From NCBI GenBank assembly GCA_964404455.1, contig CAYOJY010000031.1, forward strand, positions 1 through 10,062: a DNA stretch of 10,062 bases, given 5' to 3'. Below, piece by piece: positions 6,038 to 10,062 of this stretch. The stretch's first letter is position 1, and the number at the start of each line of letters is the position of its first letter. A model generated the notes under the pieces. That model had not been told where the DNA came from. It searched no databases and saw only the letters and a list, made by a program, of their open reading frames with translations. Made by a program: the position numbers and the translations under genes. This stretch comes from CAKOSP01 sp964404455 (GTDB lineage: Bacteria > Bacillota_I > Bacilli_A > RF39 > UBA660).

Positions 6038-6745
6038 ATGATTAAAATAATTATTGTTGATGATGAGAAAATATACCACGAACGAATTAAAAATGTTCTT
6101 TCTAAAATAAATTTTCGGGCAGAAAAAGACATGAATATAAAATATTTCTATAAATATGATAAATCAGTCGAAGCGGAAATAAATAACTGTGATTGCCCTA
6201 AAATTTACATCTTAGATATTAATTTAAAAAGCAGTGTCTCGGGAATTATGATAGCTGATAAAATTCGGGAAGTTGATTGGGATAGCGAGCTTCTTTTTGT
6301 AACTAATCACGATAAAATGTTTGAAACTGTTTTTCGTAATGTTTACGATGTTTTTGCTTTTATTGAAAAATTTCATAATTTTGAAATTAACTTAGAAAAG
6401 TATTTATTGAAAATAATTAATAAAAATTTTGATAATAAAATTTTTGATTATCAAAATCGAAACGTTAACTTAAAAATATATTATCGAAGCATATTATATA
6501 TTTATCGTGATACTTCTGATCGCAAAATAGCCGTTATAACAAATAGTAATGTTTACTATATTAATTTATCTTTAAATGAAGTTTTAAGCAAATTAGATGA
6601 AAGATTTAGATTAGTACATCGAGCATGCATTGTGAATACCGATTATGTTGAGGAATATAATTGGAGCAAAAGTTATTTTAAATTAAGTAACGGAGAAATT
6701 ATTAATATGCTGTCTAAAAAATATAAAAGTAAAGTTGTAAATTAA
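6038..6745 (+). CDS. agrA: AgrA-like response regulator with LytTR DNA-binding domain
   Basis: A 235-residue response regulator. The receiver domain (1-125) has the acidic pair D8-D9 in IIIVDDE, phosphoacceptor D60 in YILDINLKSS, the signalling threonine T89 in FVTNHD and a conserved-position lysine K111 in FIEK. The C-terminal LytTR domain (about 140-235) shows YYRSILYI and the signature FRLVHRACIVNTDYV (190-204). This is the AgrA/ComE-type architecture, which activates target promoters including its own peptide operon. AGGAG at 6028-6032 is 5 nt from the ATG. The histidine kinase gene follows after 2 nt. Together with AgrB, AgrD and AgrC-like neighbours this is the transcription factor of a peptide quorum-sensing system; its targets are unknown. 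Confidence 0.9.
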   Translation: MIKIIIVDDEKIYHERIKNVLSKINFRAEKDMNIKYFYKYDKSVEAEINNCDCPKIYILDINLKSSVSGIMIADKIREVDWDSELLFVTNHDKMFETVFRNVYDVFAFIEKFHNFEINLEKYLLKIINKNFDNKIFDYQNRNVNLKIYYRSILYIYRDTSDRKIAVITNSNVYYINLSLNEVLSKLDERFRLVHRACIVNTDYVEEYNWSKSYFKLSNGEIINMLSKKYKSKVVN

Positions 6746-6747
6746 AA

Positions 6748-7983
6748 ATGATATTTTTAGATTTAACTATTGGTTTTTTGATGTTACTGGGCTACTATTA
6801 TGTTTTTGTGAGTTTAGAAAAAGATAAAAATATAAAATTATCTTGGAAAAAAATAATAATATTATTTTTTTTAGCCATTGGGACTTATTTAATTAATTTT
6901 ATTTCTATAATATATATAAAGTTTATTTTAATAATTTTAATTTTATATTTAAATTATTTTTTTTGTATTAATAGGAAATTTAGTGATGCGATAGTGAGCA
7001 TTTTTATGATTTATATAATTAATTCTTTAATTGATTGGTTATATTGTTTGTTTTTTTCTCAATTTTCCATAAAATATGAATCACATATTATTTTTAATTT
7101 ATATTCTATACTACTAGTTTTAATAGTATTAATTTTAGTCAATATTCCTTTAATTAATCGCAGTTTAAACAAATTAAAAAAACTAATATTAAATATTAAT
7201 AATAATGTTAAATATATCATCTTATTTACTTTTTTTTATATATTTATTAATACTTTAATGCTGTCAATTTTTATTAATAATTATTCAGTTATTATGCAGG
7301 TAGTATTTTTCTTTTCTTGCGTGGTAATTTTTATTATATTTCAATCACTTTTAGTAACTAATAATACTCATACAGATAATATCAAAAATTTATTTAAACT
7401 AAATGTAGTATACTCTAATATTATAGAAGAGGATAAAGTTTATAAACATAATATAAAAAATAAATTATTGACAATTAAAAATATTGGTGATAAAAATGTT
7501 AAAAAAATAGTGGATAATATTTTGTATGATACAAAATCTAAATTTGATCATAGTATTCAACTGGATAATATTCCTCCCGAATTAATAGGTACAATAGGCG
7601 ATAAGCTTTTTAACTGTAAAAAAACTAGTATCATTATTAATAACCAGTTAAAAAAACCAATATTTGAATTTATAAATATGAAAAAATATTATATTTTATG
7701 TGAATCATTAGGAATTATTTTAGATAATGCGGTTGAGGCTATTGAAAACATTAAAAAGGGATATATTCATCTTGATTTAATTCAAAAAAATAATACTCTG
7801 GAAGTAGTTATCAAAAATAATTTTTCGGGGACTTTAGATATAAATTTATTGGGAAATAAAAATTATTCAACTAAAAATAGAGAATCAGGTTTAGGTTTAC
7901 ATTCAATATCTAAACAAAAATTAATAACTATTAATTACCAAATTAGAAATAATGAATTTATTACTACTTTAAAATTAAAATAA
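6748..7983 (+). CDS. agrC: AgrC-like sensor histidine kinase (GHKL ATPase)
   Basis: A 411-residue membrane kinase. Residues 1-205 form about six hydrophobic helices, the expected peptide-sensing module. A dimerisation/phosphoacceptor helix follows with VYKHNIKNKL (H234, the HxxxN motif of AgrC-type HPK10 kinases). The C-terminal ATPase domain is of the HATPase_c_5 type: N box LGIILDNAVEAIEN (N327) and G2 box ESGLGLHSI (379-387). The kinase would bind the cyclic autoinducer peptide outside the cell and phosphorylate the LytTR regulator encoded just upstream. The start lies 2 nt after the regulator stop with no visible Shine-Dalgarno site, implying translational coupling. Gene order regulator-kinase is reversed relative to the staphylococcal agrBDCA operon. 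It ends at the shared convergent terminator. Confidence 0.88.
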   Translation: MIFLDLTIGFLMLLGYYYVFVSLEKDKNIKLSWKKIIILFFLAIGTYLINFISIIYIKFILIILILYLNYFFCINRKFSDAIVSIFMIYIINSLIDWLYCLFFSQFSIKYESHIIFNLYSILLVLIVLILVNIPLINRSLNKLKKLILNINNNVKYIILFTFFYIFINTLMLSIFINNYSVIMQVVFFFSCVVIFIIFQSLLVTNNTHTDNIKNLFKLNVVYSNIIEEDKVYKHNIKNKLLTIKNIGDKNVKKIVDNILYDTKSKFDHSIQLDNIPPELIGTIGDKLFNCKKTSIIINNQLKKPIFEFINMKKYYILCESLGIILDNAVEAIENIKKGYIHLDLIQKNNTLEVVIKNNFSGTLDINLLGNKNYSTKNRESGLGLHSISKQKLITINYQIRNNEFITTLKLK

Positions 7984-8004
7984 AAAACCACTTAGAGGTT
8001 CTTT
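7982..8004. terminator. Convergent terminator between agrC and agrD
   Basis: AACC (7986-7989) pairs with GGTT (7997-8000), with a further C:G (7991:7995) inside after one A:A mismatch. On the minus strand the hairpin is followed by TTTTTTA, a good U tract for the agrBD transcript. On the plus strand it is followed by CTTTATTT, a weaker one for agrAC. Confidence 0.5.
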
Positions 8005-8021
8005 ATTTCAAATTTATGTTC

Positions 8022-8126
8022 TTATAATAATTCTTCTGGACATGTTGGCTCATCGAAAACTGATAACCAAGAAAAACTTTCTTTTGCAGAAGTTACTGCA
8101 ATTTTTTTTAAGAAATTCTGTAACAC
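8022..8126 (-). CDS. agrD: AgrD-like cyclic lactone autoinducer precursor
   Basis: A 34-residue precursor of a quorum-sensing peptide. The start is GTG at 8126 (minus strand), 6 nt downstream of a perfect AGGAGG (8133-8138). Upstream codons in the same frame overlap agrB and are not used. Layout fits AgrD: an amphipathic basic leader (MLQNFLKKIAVTSAKE), a short signal region SFSWLSVF, and an acidic recognition tail DEPTCPEELL. The tail aligns gap-free with the DEVEVPKEL tail of S. aureus AgrD, which puts the peptide C-terminus at F24. The position five from that end, normally Cys or Ser, is W20. Candidate nucleophiles are S19 (six-residue lactone) or S17 (eight-residue); S22 would give only three. 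The only cysteine, C29, lies in the removed tail. It is processed by the AgrB encoded just upstream. Confidence 0.85.
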   Translation of the reverse strand: MLQNFLKKIAVTSAKESFSWLSVFDEPTCPEELL

Positions 8127-8163
8127 AATAGACCTCCTTTCTTCTATATAACTATAAATATAG

Positions 8164-8766
8164 TTATTGTATTTTTTTATAATATAAATAATTATTAAAA
8201 GGTATTTTAAAGATTTTATATATAAGCGGATTAACACAAATTGCTTCTAAAATAATTGCGTATAAAAAAACATTTTTAATTAATAGATTATCTATTACCA
8301 AGGTTAATAATAAAAGTCCTAGAGTTATGATGGCCACCACCATTTTATTTCTAATTCTTTTATCTTCTCTAATTAAAGGCCTTTTGGGAGTATCAGCGGG
8401 AGAAAAAATAATTAACAAGATAGAAAAAATTAAATATAAAGTAAAATATTGCAGATTATTAAAATTAGAAAATTGGATTAAAAATGGTACTAATAAATAA
8501 ATAAATAGTGTGAATATCCAGCAATATAAATTTTTAGATGCATGAATACCAAAAGCAAAGAATCTTATTAACCCATACACTAACATTAATAATAAAGTAG
8601 GTATAATTACATTAAATATAATAGCTAGAAAAAGAACTATAATATTTTTAGTAAAAAATGAATAAAGTGATTCTAAAGTATACCGATAAATTCTTTCATC
8701 AGAATCGGTTACTTCGTCTTTTTTTTTGATATAAAAAATCACATTATTAACAAACATACTTCTCAT
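8164..8766 (-). CDS. agrB: AgrB-like membrane cysteine endopeptidase
   Basis: AgrB removes the C-terminal tail of AgrD and forms the cyclic (thio)lactone intermediate in the membrane. The 200-residue protein has several hydrophobic helices (about 40-68, 83-98, 104-121, 142-172) and the family's catalytic pair seven residues apart: H75 and C82 in FGIHASKNLYC, equivalent to H77 and C84 of S. aureus AgrB. The conserved SPADTPKRP loop (122-130) is also present. The ATG at 8766 follows TAGGAG by 5 nt. agrD begins 37 nt downstream with its own strong ribosome-binding site, so the two form an agrBD operon. It is transcribed leftward, against agrA-agrC. Apparently intact and functional. Confidence 0.93.
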   Translation of the reverse strand: MRSMFVNNVIFYIKKKDEVTDSDERIYRYTLESLYSFFTKNIIVLFLAIIFNVIIPTLLLMLVYGLIRFFAFGIHASKNLYCWIFTLFIYLLVPFLIQFSNFNNLQYFTLYLIFSILLIIFSPADTPKRPLIREDKRIRNKMVVAIITLGLLLLTLVIDNLLIKNVFLYAIILEAICVNPLIYKIFKIPFNNYLYYKKIQ

Positions 8767-8807
8767 AATTGCTCCTACAATAATATGTTAACAAAAAATA
8801 TTTAAAT

Positions 8808-8844
8808 AATATAAAAAATTGTTTTAAATTGTATTTTTTATATT
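8808..8844. repeat. 12-bp perfect inverted repeat upstream of agrB
   Basis: AATATAAAAAAT (8808-8819) and ATTTTTTATATT (8833-8844) are perfectly complementary around a 13-nt spacer that itself contains AATTG repeats. It lies 42-78 bp before the agrB start. All arms are A/T, so chance occurrence in such DNA is possible; it could be an operator or a leader stem. Confidence 0.4.
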
Positions 8845-8894
8845 CGATACTTCATTTTAAAAAGAAAAAACAAGAATATAATGTTTTTAAGCAA

Positions 8895-8923
8895 AATATA
8901 GTAGCTTTTAGACACAGCTTTAA
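8895..8923 (-). promoter_or_regulatory. Candidate agrBD promoter with internal direct repeats
   Basis: On the minus strand TTAAAG (8923-8918), 17 nt, then TATATT (8900-8895) form a possible promoter. Two AAAGCT direct repeats, 13 bp apart start to start, lie within it (8903-8908 and 8916-8921), in and next to the spacer. They do not match the usual LytTR consensus well. The leader would be about 120 nt and would include the inverted repeat at 8808-8844. Confidence 0.3.
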
Positions 8924-8940
8924 ATAGTATATATTATTAA

Positions 8941-8949
8941 TGATATAAT
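8941..8949 (+). promoter_or_regulatory. Extended -10 promoter of the cold-shock gene
   Basis: TGATATAAT is a perfect extended -10 element; no good -35 is seen. The start near 8956 gives a leader of about 95 nt, as is usual for cold-shock genes. The interval 8767-9049 between agrB and this gene holds only these regulatory signals and no further gene that I can support. Confidence 0.55.
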
Positions 8950-8983
8950 CTGAAATGTGTTAGAAAATGTCGAAATTTCAGAT
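8948..8983. repeat. 9-bp perfect inverted repeat at the csp transcription start
   Basis: ATCTGAAAT (8948-8956) and ATTTCAGAT (8975-8983) are perfectly complementary with an 18-nt spacer. The left arm overlaps the end of the -10 and the predicted start site, so an operator is more likely than an RNA hairpin. Confidence 0.45.
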
Positions 8984-9049
8984 ACGAAATTAATTGTAAA
9001 CAGTCATTTTCCTGTGTTATTGTAAAAACGAAGAAAAGAGGTGTTGAGT

Positions 9050-9265
9050 TTGAAGGGCAGAGTTAAGTGGTTCAACAATGAAAAAGGCTATGGTTTTATA
9101 GAATACCAAGAATTAGAAGATATTTTTGTACATTACTCCGCAATTATAAAAGAAGGATACAAATCCTTAGCAGAAGGTGCGACTGTTACTTTTAAATTAA
9201 TTGAAACTTCAAAAGGCTTACAAGCAATCGACGTAATTGAAGAAGCTTATTCATTAGCTAAATAA
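9050..9265 (+). CDS. csp: Cold-shock protein, CspA/CspB family
   Basis: A 71-residue single cold-shock domain protein, an RNA chaperone that binds single-stranded RNA and DNA. It has KGRVKWFNNEKGYGFIEY, covering the RNP1 motif, and DIFVHYSAI, the RNP2 motif. The family normally starts MKG-x-VKWFN, so the start is taken as TTG 9050; AGAGGTG at 9037-9043 is 6 nt upstream. The frame opens three codons earlier at GTG 9041, but that codon is part of the ribosome-binding site. The RNP2 position normally reading VFVH is IFVH, and the C-terminus is slightly extended (EEAYSLAK). It has its own promoter and long leader and is followed at once by a terminator, so it is monocistronic. Confidence 0.95.
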   Translation: MKGRVKWFNNEKGYGFIEYQELEDIFVHYSAIIKEGYKSLAEGATVTFKLIETSKGLQAIDVIEEAYSLAK

Positions 9266-9289
9266 ACTATTCTTTGAGTAGTTTTTTTT
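9264..9289 (+). terminator. Terminator after csp
   Basis: AAACTATTC (9264-9272) pairs with GAGTAGTTT (9276-9284), nine pairs including one T:G, with a 3-nt loop and five further T residues. The stem starts in the stop codon. Confidence 0.8.
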
Positions 9290-9298
9290 AATTAAAAG

Positions 9299-9307
9299 TG
9301 TTATACT
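9299..9307 (+). promoter_or_regulatory. Extended -10 promoter of hpf
   Basis: TGTTATACT fits an extended -10 (TGn-TATACT). No -35 lies at the normal distance. The start would be near 9314, leaving a short leader of about 13 nt. Confidence 0.45.
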
Positions 9308-9326
9308 AAAATCAGGAAGGTGAGTA

Positions 9327-9857
9327 ATGAAATTACAAATTCGTGGTGATAAAGTAATCATCACAAAAGCAATAAAAGAATACATAACAGAAAAAATAGG
9401 AAAATTGGATCGATATTTTGAAAGTAACAATGAATTAACGGCAATAATAAATGTTCGGGTTAAAAATAATTTGCAAATAATTGAGGTAACTATACCAACA
9501 AAACAATTTACAATCAGAGCAGAAGAAAACCATAATGATTTATATGCCTCAATTGATTTAGTGGTTGATAAATTAGAAAGACAAATAACTAAAAATAAAG
9601 AAAAAATAGCTAAAAAATATAAAAACATTCCCGGACTAGAAATTAATATTGATTTTGAAACAGAAGAAGATGAAGATGATATTAAAATAGTTAAAAGAAA
9701 AAATTTAGATAGTAAACCAATGGATGAAGAAGAAGCGATTTTACAAATGCAATTAGTAAATCATGATTTCTTTGTCTTTAAAAATGTTGATGAAGAATGT
9801 GTATCTGTACTATATAAAAGAAAAGATAATAAATTAGGAATCATCAATGTTAAATAA
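9327..9857 (+). CDS. hpf: Ribosome hibernation promoting factor, long form
   Basis: Long HPF binds the 30S subunit in stationary phase and joins two 70S ribosomes into an inactive 100S dimer. The 176-residue protein has the N-terminal S30AE ribosome-binding domain (about 1-98, MKLQIRGDKVIITKAIKEYI and a basic helix KLERQITKNKEKIAKK). An acidic linker (ETEEDEDD, 111-118) follows, then the C-terminal dimerisation domain with KPMDEEEAILQMQL (130-143), HDFFVFKN (146-153) and VLYKRKDNKLGII. Length and domains are those of the Gram-positive long form. AAGGTGAG at 9317-9324 precedes the ATG closely. It lies between two terminators, so it is a single-gene unit. In many Bacillota secA follows hpf; the next start here does not show a SecA-like N-terminus in the eight residues visible. 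Confidence 0.95.
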   Translation: MKLQIRGDKVIITKAIKEYITEKIGKLDRYFESNNELTAIINVRVKNNLQIIEVTIPTKQFTIRAEENHNDLYASIDLVVDKLERQITKNKEKIAKKYKNIPGLEINIDFETEEDEDDIKIVKRKNLDSKPMDEEEAILQMQLVNHDFFVFKNVDEECVSVLYKRKDNKLGIINVK

Positions 9858-9864
9858 AAAAACC

Positions 9865-9893
9865 AAGCAAGAATCATTAAATTCTTGCTTTTA
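9865..9893 (+). terminator. Strong terminator after hpf
   Basis: AAGCAAGAAT (9865-9874) and ATTCTTGCTT (9881-9890) form a perfect 10-bp stem with a 6-nt loop, followed by TT and AT-rich sequence. Confidence 0.85.
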
Positions 9894-9982
9894 ATATACC
9901 TTAAACAATTAAATTTTTTCAATTTATTTTCACAATAAAGATAAGCTTTTTTCATTATCTGTCAACTTTAATAAAAATTAGA

Positions 9983-10011
9983 ATGACAAAACTAAAATAA
10001 TATAGTAAAAT
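9983..10011 (+). promoter_or_regulatory. Promoter of the last, partial gene
   Basis: ATGACA (9983-9988) and TAAAAT (10006-10011) are exactly 17 nt apart, each one mismatch from consensus. They lie upstream of AGGAAGAAGG (10021-10030). Confidence 0.6.
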
Positions 10012-10036
10012 ATTGATAATAGGAAGAAGGTTAAAA

Positions 10037-10062
10037 ATGAATAATAAAAAAATATATAGCAT
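10037..10062 (+). CDS. Start of an unidentified gene, cut by the window end
   Basis: ATG 10037 is preceded by a strong ribosome-binding site (AGGAAGAAGG, 6 nt away) and by a good promoter. Only MNNKKIYS plus two bases are visible, which is not enough to name the product. Confidence 0.6.

Noticed and set aside
5929..6132. Minus-strand open frame opposite the start of agrA
   Set aside because: Shadow of the response regulator N-terminus and its leader; no start signals.
8127..8237. N-terminal extension of AgrD to a 71-residue protein
   Set aside because: It overlaps the agrB 3' end and lacks a ribosome-binding site, while GTG 8126 has a perfect AGGAGG at 6 nt and gives a normal AgrD length.
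9254..9628. Minus-strand 124-residue frame opposite hpf
   Set aside because: Its hydrophobic look is what the antisense of a Lys/Glu-rich protein gives, and hpf is certain on the other strand.
9761..9955. Minus-strand 64-residue frame over the end of hpf
   Set aside because: It runs through the hpf 3' end and terminator and has no similarity or start signal.
1..10062. Mycoplasma-type code with UGA as tryptophan, suggested by the very low GC
   Set aside because: UGA ends genes at 2358 and 5380 at the expected protein ends, and tryptophans are encoded by TGG.
1..10062. CRISPR array, insertion sequence, tRNA or rRNA
   Set aside because: No regularly spaced repeats, transposase, terminal repeats or RNA-gene signatures were seen on either strand.

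Overview
The window is very AT-rich (roughly a quarter G+C by eye) and carries endospore genes (spoIID, a spoIIQ-like gene, spoIIID). Together with Gram-positive Shine-Dalgarno sites, long-form HPF and an agr-type peptide quorum-sensing locus, this points to a spore-forming or recently spore-forming Bacillota lineage. It is probably a deep, low-GC Bacilli or Erysipelotrichia-type group. UGA acts as stop (ends of the genes at 1528-2358 and 5129-5380), so the code is standard and not the Mycoplasma code.

Region 1 (1-2500), surface polymer: the 3' part of a TagF-like glycerophosphotransferase (5' end outside the window) is coupled to an alpha/beta-hydrolase-fold protein. Downstream, 2348-2490 is a scar made of the decayed tail of a second copy of the first gene joined to a decayed piece of a second copy of the hydrolase gene.

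Region 2 (2500-5970), housekeeping and sporulation: rpmE (L31), rpiB, a DUF1146/YwzB-like membrane protein, spoIID, a spoIIQ-like gene and spoIIID, then a 194-residue protein that I read as a heavily eroded MreB/Mbl actin homologue. The order ywzB - spoIID - spoIIQ - spoIIID - mbl parallels Bacillus subtilis as I recall it, with murA absent and mbl degenerate. rpiB seems to need an AUA start codon, because an in-frame stop lies directly before its conserved N-terminus. The spoIIID ribosome-binding site sits in the 3' arm of the terminator-like hairpin that follows spoIIQ.

Region 3 (5970-8770), quorum sensing: a complete agr system in an unusual layout. The response regulator (AgrA-like, LytTR) and histidine kinase (AgrC-like) run rightward. 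AgrB and a 34-residue AgrD precursor run leftward toward them and share a convergent terminator. AgrD has no cysteine in the signal region, so the predicted autoinducer would be a serine lactone, probably with a non-standard ring size.

Region 4 (8770-10062), stress and stationary phase: a cold-shock protein with a UUG start and a leader of about 95 nt, long-form ribosome hibernation factor HPF, a strong terminator, and the promoter and first eight codons of another gene.

A plausible reading is that density sensing through agr lies beside the spore-development block, but no regulatory link can be shown from sequence alone. No tRNA, rRNA, insertion sequence or CRISPR array was seen.
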